In this document: piece by piece, positions 37,600 through 51,066 of the stretch
Numbering within the stretch: position 1 is the first letter of the stretch
Layout: each line of letters starts with the position of its first letter
Assembly: GCA_002751075.1 (NCBI GenBank)
Contig: NAOQ01000267.1
Location: 1 to 64,000 of the forward strand
Length of the DNA stretch: 64,000 bases
Direction: 5' to 3'
Source: Ichthyophonus hoferi
Lineage: Eukaryota; Opisthokonta; Ichthyosporea; Ichthyophonida; Ichthyophonidae
The notes under the pieces: generated by a model
Databases searched by the model: none
What the model was told of the DNA's origin: nothing
Seen by the model: only the letters and a program-made list of their open reading frames with translations
Position numbers and translations under genes: made by a program

Positions 37600-39565
37600 T
37601 TAATGAGCAATGTTTATTTATCATACTTTTTATCCGATACTGGGAACATAAATATAAATATACTTTTGAATGTTGTCTTCTTCATATATTTTAATGTTTT
37701 GTGGGTCTTGTGTAAGTATAGATTACATACGGCATATGATTATACGTATAAACCAAGTAGGGGCTAATATGGAAATGTTTTTTGCTTCGCATTCATGAGC
37801 TATCATGTCTACGTATTATTGCTTTAAATGGTATAGGCTTCATTGCCTTGTAGATAATAACTACAACATATAGGAGTAATGTACTATATTTTTCCTTATA
37901 ATAACTGGACTACTTGGTTAATATTATATATATATTTCCAGGAATTGGATTCTATATTTACTAATTTATATTACATTAATACCTGGATTACCCATTTAAT
38001 ATTGTACATTGCATTGTGAAAACCTAATTACTTTCTTAATTTTTTATATATTTTCTCATAGTAGCCGGATTAAATAATGACTTATTATATATTCCCCTGT
38101 TGTACCCGAATTGATCATTTATGTTAAGTTTCAAGAGGCTGCTTTTTGATTATGGCATGTGCCTAGTATTTTAACTGGAATATATGCGTCTATGTTAGTT
38201 TTTAAATCTATTTTCTCTTTCACCTAAAAGATCTTGTTTGTGTTTGGCCCTATGTATTTAAAAATCTTAGACATAACTCACAAAGATGTAAATAAATATT
38301 TTAAAACAATTAAACCATACGATGCAAGTCTAAAACTAGTTTGTTCCCAGGTCCATGGGTAATGTGAACCAACCATAATCTGCAACAGTATAATGGCTCA
38401 CGTCCAATGATGCAACACCTATCACCTTTATGCTGAAATTGTTAAGCACATTGAATATATGAAGTGTGGTTTATCCATGTGCCTGGTAACGTGTTTTATA
38501 ATACGTTCGTATATATAATTCCAAATTCTTCTGGCATTCTATAAATAGGTTCTAATAATTGTAAACTCTAAGAATAGCTAGCTATTAACGATATAAATTG
38601 TTTTTAAGAATTATTTTTATTTTTTGGAGGTCTTTCAGTAACCAGATAAATTATACATGTTGTATATCCTCTTACAGATATTCAGTTTTTTATTTTAAAG
38701 CAATAGTTTAACCCTTATGGAATCAGGGGTACGCAATGATCTATTTTAATAAAAAATATATGGAAATAAAAAGAGTATTTCCATGTCTCGGATTTATTTT
38801 TGTTTTGTTATCACCATGCATCATCTATACTCGACAGTTTATATTGCAGTATAAGATAAATTACTGCACCGTTAGTCCCTTCGGGTCGGTCCACTCACTC
38901 AATCTTTGTATCTCATACCATTTTTAGATTGAAAATAAATAACATACAATAAATGGTTGGTTACCATAATAGCCTAATGAAGCCAGACCCGACACTCAAG
39001 AGATACCTTTATAGTTCCTTTACATGAATGTTAAGTTTAAATAACATAATCTAGGAAACAAACCTGAAAACCGCTGCTATACTACAAACTAAAGCAAAAA
39101 GCATAACGTGCTTAAAACAATAAAAACTACTGGCCTATTTTTTTCTGGCTTTCGAAATTTCGTTCACGACAGACTAGTTTGGCGCTTTCGTCTGCCAATG
39201 TTGTAGTGAGAAAACAGATCAAAAAATAGAAAAAAAATCAAATTATTATATATATATATATAAAAGGCTAGAAAAAGTTCAACTTTAAGCAAAAAAAAAA
39301 AAGTGCGGTATCAGTATATTAGAATAACGTGTTGGCTTCCTGCAATACACAGGATATTAAAGTCTCTTAACTTAGTAGCTCTATGCCACACCAACTATAT
39401 GGCTAGAAGGACGAGTACGATTAATAGGATTATTACAGCACACTAATAGCCATTCAGGTTCAGTTGCCACAGGTCGATGTCATTATAGCCACGGAGATTA
39501 CATTCTTTCATATGCTCCTTTCTTCAAGTCCTCTTAGGTTGGCCTATAAGAAGTGCATGCAGGCT
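37600..39565. other. Convergent intergenic region
   Basis: Lies between the 3' ends of the coiled-coil gene and HSF. AT-rich. A frame at 38736-38927 is not convincing. No gene is supported. Confidence 0.55.
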
Positions 39566-41056
39566 TTAGAAGCTTCGCATATATGATTGAGCATTATCGT
39601 CGTTGGACCTGGGCCCTACTTGATTATTCCAGGTACTTTGTGGGTTGCACGTGTTCAAAAATCCATCAACATGTCCAATATTTATGGTGGGACTGCTTGT
39701 TACTGGGTGAGGTGATTCATTCCCACCAGGATTGCCCTGATTATTACTAATAAGGTCTCCCAAGCTATTAAAGAATCCATTTGTTTCTGCCTCGGTTGCT
39801 TGGTGAAAAGTGGGAGAAGCTAAAAAATATGCTGGATCTTGGATGGCACCAAGGCTTGCATGATATAATTCATTATTAATCTTTCCAGCTTCGCAACGAC
39901 CATCCTGAATGTGAAGGAGAGTTAGTTATATTTTTTTAAAAAAAAAATAGCATATACATCAGTCTATACTAACAAATTAACGTACAATAAAAAATATCAG
40001 TTAAATGCTTTTTATCTAAAAAGATTATACAACCACGCATTAGAGCATTATTACCACCTTATGAACATCAATACCAAATGATAATTTTCAAACTTAAAAG
40101 AAGGCAACACCATAATAAAAAAAATACCTCTGTTGTTATTTTTACAGCACTTTCATCCTCAAAACGATCAGGAGCGTATATAGACGTGAGAAAATAAAGG
40201 ATGCGGTTGATAGTATGTTGCTGTAGTTGATGTCTACTGTTCAACTTGGACATTTCTCCCCACACAGCCTTATTATCTGTATGTAAATGCTCGATCTTTT
40301 CTTGTGCATGTCGTTGTCGTTCACTCAACGACTCAATATCTAGCATCACTCTTTTCAATGTTTCATTCTTAGGTCGATTATTATCCACAGAACCAACTTT
40401 GCGCTTAACCTGTAATACAGATTAAAAACGTAAAATAAATGACAGAAGTTAAGATTATATTTTCTACATGGATATGCTGCCCGTATAAAACTGGCAGACG
40501 TGATAGTGTATAAATATTGAAAATTAAAGTAAAAATTAGCATTTAAGCGCTTAGAAAAATATAAACATAATAAAAACCAATAACACATCATCATTTCTTC
40601 CAAACCAAGACGGAAAGAAAGTGTTACTGTTACCTGAGTTAGCAATGACAACTGGCCACGTTTAAATTTCGTATTGGCAAATTCCCAATCCTGTGGTCCA
40701 TTATCTAAAGCACCTTGCTGTACATCCAACACCTTATGAAAATCATACATATTGAGTTGGCGAACAAAGCTAGAAAAGTTGCTGTGTTTGAAATATTGGG
40801 GTAAAACATCCTTTGAAAAGTTAACAGGGTCGTGCACACGGAAACTGTCACCATACGGACACCACGCTATTAAATGGTCACAGGTTGGATCTTCTATCAT
40901 TGCTAGAAGTTTTTGTAAAAAAGTAGAAACGTGAGATGACGAAATACCGGCATCCATTTTATTAATTTTGGGTGCGGGCACGTTAATAGAATTATTTGTG
41001 AGAGGCATAGACCTATCGTTGTTTACCCATATTCCTGCGTCGCTTTGTATAAACAT
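39566..41056 (-). CDS. Heat shock transcription factor (fungal-type HSF), three exons
   Basis: Exons 41056-40634, 40409-40128 and 39904-39566 give 347 residues, all joined in phase 0. The HSF DNA-binding domain covers about residues 43-144: VSTFLQKLL, then SFRVHDPVNFSKDVLPQYFK, then the recognition helix FSSFVRQLNMY. FHKV, QQGAL and WEFANTKFKRGQ are of the fungal type. Exon 2 opens with VKRKV and carries the heptad-repeat oligomerisation region (about 157-215), including SRHQLQQHTINRILYFL, typical of fungal HSF HR-B. Exon 3 encodes an Asn/Ser/Pro-rich tail, a plausible activation region. HSFs bind nGAAn repeats as trimers and drive stress genes. Odd point: the usual Gly of NMYGFHKV is Asp105. 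The gene is divergent from the metacaspase. Confidence 0.95.
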
Positions 41057-42863
41057 TATTTTACAAAGCCTTAGAACTAGACTAACTACTGATGATATAG
41101 TATGGAGTACACAGTAGTATTTTTATAGTTAAATTGGTATTAAAAAAAAAGGAGGATGAGGCTGACTAAGCAAAAAGGAAGACTATAACCTTCCATAGAG
41201 GCCTTAATTCCTAAAACATATTTACAATGTTACAAAATCAATAACTAATTTAAATAACACCTGTAAGCCGCTAGTGTTCGAAAATGCATCTATGCCTGCT
41301 ACAAACCTCTACCAGATTGGATAATATTGTGTAGGTTAACCTGTGTGTAGCCTATTCTATTGGTGGCTAAATATATAAATTCAAGTAGACCAATGAAAGG
41401 GAATGTCTATCTTATGCATGGCAATTCCTAATCTTAAGTGCCGTGCAAGTAAGATGTGGAAGCACATAAAATTGTGTTAACAAAGTTCTTTCAGTGGTTC
41501 AAACTCAAAACAATAGCACATATTACTGGTGCCTATGTCAGGGCAGTTCTGTAGAATGCCTAGCTTTAAATTTTCAATCCAATACCTTTATAAGGCTTAG
41601 AGTATGGTAAAATAGTTTAAGGATATTTTCCCATAATGCGTATATGTGCCAATCGCTTTAACCGAAAATCGAATGTTGGTTATGATTTCTAAATAGTACA
41701 GATAATAACACCATATATGGTTTATTGCGACATAGCTCACACGTGTAAATGGAAAACGGGGTTACAAAACCCGGCAGTGAATTCTAGGAGGTTAATATTC
41801 ACCAATCCATGGGCTGCACAATACTCCGTTTTGTGGGCAGAATGGTTATTATTTTAATTGTTATTGGATTAGAGAAATGTTTACAGAAATTTACGTTACG
41901 TTAATCCAGGACGATCGAGGCATGTTCTTTGGAAAAAAAGTAAATTTTCCTTTTTACATTTTTAATTGAAACCATTCCTTAGTGACTCCTATATTTCCAT
42001 GGAAATTTTTCATGTTTTAAAACGTCCATTTTTCTCGTGCCATCCCTATGAGAAGTCGCCCAGAAGTCTTATTCGATCACTTTGGGTTTACATAGCTAAT
42101 TTACATTTATACAAATTCTGTCATCTGTCGACCAAAAACGTGTCATTAATTGGTTTTCACATAAATTATCAGCGTGAAATCTGTACCAATGATACAAACT
42201 CCCAAGTATGGCTGTCGTTAAGGTCTTGAAGGCCAAGAGTAAAATCTTTGGACAGTTTCACATTTAGGCTTATTGTCAAGGACAGTCTGAGATTTTAAAT
42301 ATCTATGGGTACTCAACGATGGAGTCAATTTTTCCGCCATGGGAATTATAGGAGAGAAAAATGCTGCTTAGTATAGGATATTGAGCAAGATTACGAGATC
42401 TGGAAATTAAAGATGAAAAAAGGAACAAACAATATCATCAGAATGTGAACTAAATTAAGTCCAATAGGATTAATGATTTAAAAGGTGCCACGGGTTGTTC
42501 ACCAATAATGGTGGATGGTATTAGTGGTTTTAATCGTGTTTACTCCCTTAAAAGATGTTAAGACCATTTTAGATTGAATAATACAGAAAAAAGTAAATAT
42601 GAAAGCACTACATAATTAGAATTCTCAGATGGCTTTAAATTCAATTGTATATAGAATACGTCTAAGTTTGTAATCTAATACTATAGCTGATAGCTATTGA
42701 GTAGCTGATAGCTATTGAGTATAAGTATTTTTTGCTTTATCCAAACGTACCACCTAGTTATATGATACTTTAAAACGCAGCTACTAGTTTTGCTATTATT
42801 TATCGGTATCTGGTCTGGTCTGTCTTCTAGAAATAAGTTGTTCTCCCGCTAGCACGGACCAAC
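41057..42863. other. Divergent intergenic region between HSF and metacaspase
   Basis: 1.8 kb that must hold both promoters. A frame at 41966-42229 (plus) encodes ~87 residues without a recognised domain and is not taken as a gene. An 18-base tandem duplication lies at 42685-42720. Confidence 0.55.
42685..42720 (+). repeat. 18-base tandem duplication
   Basis: AGCTGATAGCTATTGAGT occurs twice in a row about 145 bases before the metacaspase start codon. AGCT/TAGCTA palindromic cores lie inside. It may be a duplicated promoter element or simple slippage. Confidence 0.85.
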
Positions 42864-45800
42864 ATGAAGTTTATCACTTCGGGTAAGCTATTATTTAGCT
42901 TTATTTTCACTACCTAACTACTTCCTTGTTTAAATATAGACATTTTTTTGTTATACACTTTCTGTTCTAAGTCAAGAGCGTATTTTTCTACAGAGAAATT
43001 TGATTCTTTTTATTATTATCAGCGTCTCAGTCGGCAGACTCATTCTCCTGTAGCTTCATTGCACAGGTCTAATTGTTTCATTTTATTTTACCTAACGAGA
43101 AAGGGATGGAACTAAAGCCCACCTAGGTGTATTTTTCTCGGTATTATGCGCTTCTTTTGCTACTTTTGCTCTCTGGCTTCCTACTATTCAGGGTCTATTT
43201 ATTTTTTAAACTAATCCTGAAAAGACTTTGCAGGTGGGGACGACACACGCGTCCATTCGCAGGATCAAACCAGAACTTTTCCACCCGAAAATTTTAATAG
43301 TTTTGCTCCATTTACGAACAACACCCTAGGATCATCACTTAATGCTGTAAGAATAACGAAACCTGGGATAATGTATTATTTGTATTGTGTGTTTTTGAGT
43401 TCGGAAGCAATAACATCCTAATAGTTTTGTTCTCAAAGTTGATTTTTTTTATATACTGCTGTATCTAAAAGTACGAACTATACGTTGAAGTGCTGCATGT
43501 CTATATAAAAGAAATAGCACGTAGGAGGGTGTGAATGTGCCAGTTGAGGAAAGAAGTCTGGCAGTAGGTCTCTAGAGTATGAGAGGAAGAAATAGTAGTA
43601 CAGGGATTGAAGTGGTAGAGCTGAAAAATAATTGTGTTAAAGAGAGCTTTGGATGAAAACGGAGATGTTGGTATGAATGAAATAGAAATGTTGAATAAAA
43701 ATAGTTCAGGATTAAATGCTATGTAACTATTATTGTCAATAATAACATTATACAATAATTTCTGCCTATGTATATATACATACGAATATAGATAAATTTC
43801 TTCTCTCTTTTCTTTTTATTGTGGTTTGGTTCAAATTATTTTTTGTTTTTTATACATTTTCTTATCATGCCATCCATACCTCTATAGACATGAATGCCAC
43901 CTACAGCCACCGATATACCATTTCACGTCACCTGCGTACCTAAACTAAATCACTGATCGGCTAGCTAGTAAAATTATTATATCCCCTCACGCCTTATACT
44001 CTATTTGACTTTATCCCTCCCCCCTTGCAGGGTTTTCCTTCGTCGCCGTCATACCCAACTGGCTCAGTGTCACCATTGCAGGGCGGCCGGTTTGGACCTA
44101 ATTCCCCACAGGCCTTTCACCAGCAACAGAAGCAATCAATTTCGTCCATTACATCATTCAACTCCACACAGTCAACCCTCTTTCCACCCACCCCCCAGCT
44201 ATTCCTATGCCCCCAGACCTTATGTAATAGCGCTGGTGGCTCGGGGGTGATCTCGCCTGCTTTTAGTAATATATCGTCTCCCAATTGGGCGGTTACTCCT
44301 GTACCTGATGTAATTTAATTCTACTCTACTCCTTATATTCTAAATCTTGTATTGTACCTTTAGTGCCTATGTTATGCTTATATTATGCATGTGTATGTAT
44401 ATGTGACTAATTTTGGAATAAATGTGTCTTTGGGTGTGTTTTTGTTGGTTTGAATGTCAAGACTCTTACTAGTAGGGACTAAGGGGAGATAGTAGTGGTA
44501 ATAATGTGTAACTATGACTTTAAATACTATTATAATATTAAGGTATATATAGATAATACTACTGTACCTAGTCTTTTTATGTTAAGGTTGAGTGAAGTAC
44601 GCCTACATAATTATATTTGGTGTATATTTACTGTGAATGCAAACGTATTGTAGGAAAAACAGTGTTTATTATATAGTCTAGGGGTGATACATGCTGTATG
44701 CTATAAAATACTGTCCGTTGAGGGATATTATCTTTCATGCTATTATCTACATCTGGTTAGAAATTATTGCTGTCATAAGAAACTGATGCATGTGTTGTTA
44801 GTGAGATAATACAGATTATTTTTATTATGTATAGGACTTGGGTAGAATATACATGCTATTGGGGATGGACCTGATGAATGTTATATATGTATATATGGCC
44901 TATTAGCCCTGTGGTTTTCTCTCTTTCTTATACATTCTGTTATGTCTTGGCAAGCACCAATTAATAACTACCTTTGCTGATTGCTTGCTGCTATCTCCAC
45001 CTGTAATTTATTGTTAATAGGACTATACACCAGCATTGGATGCCACCCCATAACTCTAGCTTCTCTGTTTCTAGTTTTTCTAAAGTACTATAAAGCATGA
45101 GTATTACAAACTCTTTCCCTTCCCACTTATTATACATAGACCAATACTGACTGGGACGGGGTGGGAAATATACAGCAACTAGAGTCTGTAGTACTGTCAG
45201 GAAAGAAGAAGGCACTGATCATTGGTATCAACTACCTCACCCATCCTACCGCTAGGCTCTCTGCCTGTATTAATGATGCCAAGGTAGGACCTTGATTACC
45301 AGCACCCTACTTTACTAAACATATATGTATACATGTATATAAGTAAATGTGTAGTGTGTTTTTTATTTATTTTGTATTGCTAGTGTTCTATGCTCCATCT
45401 AAGGCCATGAAATCATTCTATAGCATATTCCCTTCATACTTTCCATCATTATCTTTGAACTCTACACTTGTATATTTTTTACTCTTATTATCTATCTAGA
45501 CATAGCATGTTTTATTTCTTCTCTCCATGTAGTTGCATAATATATATATATATATATATGCTTCTGTGACGATAGAAATGGCAAGATCAAACAGAAAGAG
45601 GTGTTATAAGGAAGATTATATTCAACTAAGGTGAAAATCAGATTGGTTTTTAGGTTACCAATGTAATTGGAGATTGCAATTATACACATTAAAATATAAA
45701 GGGTACATGTGAATGATAAGTGTGAACTGAAAAGATGTATGGTGTGTATAGTATGAATATAAAGGAAAGGAGTGACCCGTACATGATGTATATATATATC

Positions 45801-48800
45801 ATGGGACCATCCAATGCAAGACCCATATTAAATACATTAAATGACCTACTATCTCCCCTGACAGTGCATGAAGTATTTGCTGCAAACTAAATTCGGATTC
45901 CAGGAACAGCAGATTGTATTATTAACAGACGACAACCCCAACCCTATATATATGGTATGTGTATTATACTACATATGTCCTTTAGTCCATACTACAACAC
46001 AATTGGTTTAATCATGATATCTTGCATTGTTCTATAAAGTGTTTTTTTTAGGCGAAATATAACTGTAGGGCAATGAGGTGAACGATTACAGGTCTGGCTG
46101 TTAAATAATATTGTTTTTACCTCCTTATAGCCGACCAGACAGAATATAATAAACAGCTTTGGGTGGTTGCTGCACGGTGTGCAGCCCGGTGACTCTATTT
46201 TCTTTTACTTTAGTGGGCATGGCTCACAGCAAGAAGACACTGGTGGGGGTATGTGTCTCTGTCTATGTCTATGTATTTGGTTTACAATGAGCTACCCCTA
46301 TAAATATCTGACACTACATATGTAATTTTATGTTCATTTATTTATTTATATGTCGAATGCTGAAAGTCTATGAACTCCATCAAATTGCATATAATATATT
46401 GAAATAAAGTGTATAATAATATAATGCCACAATGAAGCAGGCGCTACCTTTATCATACAGCCCACCTATACTCATTGTCTTTATGTATGTCCTTTCCCAA
46501 GTATCAGTCTGTATTTATCAGACCATACATATGATAGGGAATAGTGTGAATAAACTATGTGGGGGGGCTTACAGATGAACAAGATGGCCTAGATGAGACT
46601 ATATGCCCTACTGATTGGGAAACTGTAGGTACAACCACCTTTATGGCAACTTTTTTTTATAATGATTGGTTGTTGGGCATTTTGTCTGTGGTTAAAGTAG
46701 GGCATAATGCACTAAAGTTAGAATTAGCAATGCATAGAGATATGGGTGTGTTGTGGTGTAGGCAGATTGTTATGAGGGCTAAAGTGGGAGTAGGAGGAAT
46801 GGGCAAAGGGAAGGAAGTTCAATGAAGAGGCGACTGAATAGATTAGGGTGCATGATAAGTCGTGTCACACATCCTATATATGCTGCCAGAAAGTAGAGGA
46901 TGTTAGGAAGAGGTCTATTGGGTGCCTAAATATACCATGGAATGAGCCGGAATAGGCCAGGGTGCTATGTATTTGTTTAACATGTATCTTTTTATGCATA
47001 TTATGTATATATAGCTGTGAGCGAGTTATTTAGGGCTCTAAGGTATTCACATGGATTATTAAATCACAGGAGGGTATGATCCTAGACGACCTTCTCCATG
47101 CTGATATGTGTGCGAAAGTTCCCAAGGGGGCTTGCCTTACTGCCGGTAGGTAGCCCCATGACCGTCTAACCCCTAAGCTTCAACTTCTTTACCTAAGTTA
47201 TATTTCTGTGTATTACCTGAAGCATACCAGTACACACCCCTACCCTTGTTCTTACATGAACTGTAATTCTTGGCTGCATCATAGCTATGTACTCTTCGTC
47301 TGTGTAAAATATGATATGTATGGGTCATATATATCTACTTGTGCCCATGTATATTCCTCGATGTGCTGGCTATGTATATGTGGGTTTTAGTGTGCCCATC
47401 CTTTCTCTGCTTCTCTTTCAAGTCCCTTCCCCCTATTAACAATTAACACATCTCGCATGTTGCAGTAATGGACTGCTGTCATAGTGGAACTGGCCTAGAC
47501 CTACCACACACATACTTTCGTAACAAAGAGGATGTCATTGAATACGAGCTTGACGATACAGGTTAGGGGGTACTCCTTTGAATTTTTTTTTCTTTTTCGG
47601 GACCTGTAAAGCAATAGTAATTTTATGACTCCAAGTGTGATATATATCATATATTGTGTTGGAAGGTAGAAAATTTAGTGGGCTGCGATAGAGCTTCTTG
47701 AATTAAGTTGTGATGGGTTAGAAAGCTATTTTGTGTGAAAAAGTAGATAAAGATAAACCCAACCTTTGTTTACGTGTTTATTTTAATTTGAAGACTAAGG
47801 AGAGATGAACGTAGATAGGTGGGTGGTCTATATTTAGAGGATTATTTGTGTATAGACAGGATCAATTCGGAAAGGGCTTATAATTTTATTAATGTTTATT
47901 AAGATAATTATGGAATAATATCAGTCTAGTAAGGTTTTTTTTATTTTCTTAAGATAAAGCTTATAATAGTATAAGATGTCATGGGAAAGTGGATCAGCAT
48001 TATCATGAAAAGAAGAATATATATTACTGTTGGGATTTTAGACTAAGATTTTGAAAAAGGAATAGAAGAGAACCGAGAAGGAGAAATCACAGCACAATAG
48101 GCTAACCTTGTACTGTGGTTTGTATAGCCCGTAGAAATAATCGCGAAACTGTTGCCCAAGTAGTTCTATTCAGTGGGTGCTCCGATTCTCAAACATCAGC
48201 AGGTATGTATGTGGTCAGGTTAGAGTTGTTTGTCATTGATATGTTTGTTACACGTTTGTACTGGCCAGGCTGTTTATAGTTGTACAAAATAACACATGAA
48301 AAAATGCAAATATTATGACTGCCTTACCGATTGCCATTAGTAACCTAACCAACCTACCCCCTAAACAGACGCCATTAATCTCTCTGGAGGCGTCTTTACA
48401 GGAGCCGCAACGTTCTCTTTCATACAAGCTATTGAGAGATACTATCCTAATCTTACGTTTGAATTTCTACTAGAGTCTATGTAAGTGTGCTACATATTTG
48501 GCTTGACTTATTATTTTTTTGAATTTTGGAATTTATAGCATCCATGCAGTATTTATTTTATTACTGTAACTATAATGGCCTCTGCTATCACCATTATCAT
48601 GGACTAATTATAAAGAGCTTAATAAGTAACAGGATATGGTGATTGTTTTGTTGAAGAACTGATCCTATCATGATCAATATACGATATGCTAAACGTACCT
48701 GTTTATTCGTCACTTACCATGGGGAAGAATGCGATGAACTTAAGTGTTAGTTCTATATCTACATTTTAAGTACAAGGAGTAGTATAACCTAATTTATCAC

Positions 48801-49023
48801 AAAGCTCTCCTGCTTTGCTATTTGTAATTGCATAGGATGATGTGATGATTTTCCCGTTTATTTTAGCTATCATCGTTTATATATATATTACACTCTCCGA
48901 AACATGCTAACTTGTCTTATTACCCTATTCAGGTCTGCTGCATTGAAAGTAAATGGGTATGAACAGACTATATTCATGTCATCTGGTCATGCCATGAGTC
49001 TCAGCCTTCCCTTCAACATTTAA
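42864..49023 (+). CDS. Type I metacaspase, 12 exons
   Basis: Exons: 42864-42882, 43234-43346, 44031-44309, 45140-45283, 45865-45954, 46131-46248, 46575-46624, 47070-47145, 47466-47561, 48128-48202, 48369-48480 and 48933-49023. All are GT-AG, phases agree, and the total is 420 residues. Residues 1-137 form a Gln/Ser/Pro/Asn-rich prodomain typical of type I enzymes. The p20 domain starts at GKKKALIIGINYL. Catalytic His245 lies in FFYFSGHGSQ and catalytic Cys301 in MDCCHSGTGLDLP. The Ca-binding acidic stretch and the p10 region follow (VVLFSGCSDSQTSAD, GGVFTGAATFSFIQAI). Metacaspases are Ca-dependent, Arg/Lys-specific cysteine peptidases active in stress, protein quality control and cell death. 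The donor at the end of exon 3 (GTAATT) is the least certain splice site. A GC-richer 44-base cassette in intron 1 is listed separately. Confidence 0.95.
43023..43066 (+). other. Possible cassette (poison) exon in metacaspase intron 1
   Basis: A 44-base block between acceptor ATTATTATCAG and donor CACAG|GTCTAA, much less AT-rich than the surrounding intron. It joins exon 1 in frame, but because 44 is not a multiple of 3 it shifts exon 2 into a frame that stops at a TAG before the exon ends. Skipping it gives the metacaspase frame. Inclusion would therefore make a non-coding or decay-targeted transcript. It could also be a chance pair of splice-like sites. Confidence 0.35.
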
Positions 49024-49883
49024 GCTATTTATCCGTATATTCGTATGTTTAATTCCTCCGGTGCATAACAAATGGAACTGCATTCTGGTGAGCATCGAGC
49101 AATGCCGTCTATTGACTACTACGCTAATTGTGTGTGAGTCCAATATTGTCCTTATTGTCAGACGTCAGCTTCCTTTCTGATTTGAACAAGCCGGAATTGT
49201 TTTGTTTTAGTTTGTTAGAAACCTAGTTGAACTTGTTTTGATTTGTGTGGTGTGTGTTTTTTTTTCTTTCTCAAAATCGACGTGGAATAAGTTAGGCTTA
49301 TATACCACAATTGTATACATATATTCATATACTCACGCACACACACTTATAGACCTACGTACATATGTACACATGTTTGTGATTGTTCAAGGGGAACTTT
49401 ATGTGACAGAAGAACCTCTACTGTTTTCGTATAAGTGCTTAGTCCCCCCAACCTTCTTAGTACCGAATGAGGTTGTTTCCTAAAAATAATACATAGCTGG
49501 CTTTAATGCCCTTCTATTATAAGCCACGGATATTTAGATATAGGTGGAGGTCATATTCAGTCGCCCCATCAATTACACTTTTATAGTAACTAAACTTTTG
49601 AAATTCTTATGATCTCTTTTGAACGTTTGATTTGTTGTCTTGAGAGTGACATACTTTTACATTTAAATGAATCACTCTCAGGCTTTCCCTGATTTATTCA
49701 TAAACAGCGTTTATGATATACATTTGGTGCTATATCTCGCCTAACATTCTGTTTTCATATCGTTTTAATAAGATGTGAGTGCTAACGGTGAACTACACAA
49801 TAAAATAACAATGTGGTTATAACATGCATATAATTGAATGCAAAGTATTTGTGTCTGTTACGAGAACTTTATATTTTTGCTAC
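49024..49883. other. Downstream of the metacaspase
   Basis: No gene supported. A frame at 49238-49483 (plus) is partly built on CACA-type simple sequence. Confidence 0.5.
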
Positions 49884-51066
49884 TCATTACCGCGTATGTG
49901 CGAGCAGATCCTTTATTGTTGACTTTTGTTTACTTCTATATTTTTCTGATCTTTATCGTGTGTCAATTCTGGTTCACACCTGTATAGATGTATGGTATTG
50001 ATCGTAAAAATTACTATTGGCTAATATAACTCACGATAGGACATAGAGACCCACTAGAATTGTCTGATCGTACCCCTCGACTTGAATACTATTGTTTTCT
50101 CATCTAGATGACAAATTAACTAATGTCCTCATTGATGCAAGTGTTCACATCATCTGCTTATCAGGATTTTGGCCAAAACTATTTGTTCATTTGCGATTAG
50201 CGATCTTATAGCACAAAATAACTCTTACTGACTATTACCTATTAAAGATAATTACTTCTAGAAGATGGCATCTAGTAACTCACTATTATTCCTACAATTA
50301 ACCTTATGTACCATTGAGTTTATAAAGGGCTTTATTACTACTAATATTAGTATACGACACGCCTTTAATCGAAAACTTCATAGAGAATCTACTAAAATAA
50401 TCCCGGCTTTATAAACTGTATCACCTTGCATCTATTACCGACGTAGATCAATATAATACGTATCTACAAAGGAATAATTGTTCATTACCGCGTATGTGTG
50501 AGCAGGTACTTGATTGTTGACTTTTGTTTACTTTTATACTTTTCCGATCTTTATCGTGCGTGTCAATTCCGGTTCACACCTGTATAGGTGTATATGGTAT
50601 TGATCGTAAAAATGACTATTGGCTAGTATAACTTACGATAGGATATAGAGACCCGCTAGAATTGTCTGATCGTACCCCTCGACTTGAATACTATTGTTTC
50701 CTCATCTAGATGATAAATTAGCTAATGTCCTCATTGATGCAAGTGTTCATATCATCTGTTTAACAGGATTTTGTTCAAAACTATTTGTTCATTTGCGATT
50801 AGCGATCTTATAGCACAAAATAATTCTTACTATGACTATTACTTATTAAAGATAATTACTTCTAGAAGATGGCATCTAGTAACTCACTATTATTCCTACA
50901 AGTAACCTTATGTACCATTGAGTTTATAAGGGACTTTATTACTACTAATATTAGTCTACGACACGCCTTTAATCGAAAACTTTATAGAGAATCTACTAAA
51001 ATGGCCCCGATTTTATAAACTATATCACCTTGCATCTATTCCCGACGTAGATCAATATACTACATA
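49884..51066 (+). repeat. Tandem duplication, two ~580-base copies at 598-base spacing
   Basis: Copy 1 runs from 49884 to about 50462 and copy 2 from 50482 to about 51066. Both begin TCATTACCGCGTATGTG and end near GACGTAGATCAATATA. They differ by scattered substitutions and a few short indels, roughly 95% identical by eye. About 19 bases separate them. There is no long open frame, no terminal inverted repeats and no LTR-type ends. It is either a segmental duplication of a non-coding stretch or two copies of a non-autonomous element. Confidence 0.9.

Noticed and set aside
39553-39750. Plus-strand frame opposite HSF exon 3
   Set aside because: Shadow of the HSF C-terminal exon, which is in phase with the DNA-binding exons.
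44991-45215. Minus-strand frame opposite metacaspase exon 4
   Set aside because: The plus strand encodes the conserved GKKKALIIGINY segment.
46559-46825. 88-codon frame around metacaspase exon 7
   Set aside because: Read-through of exon 7 into the following intron; the GTAGGT donor and the next exon's phase define the true end.
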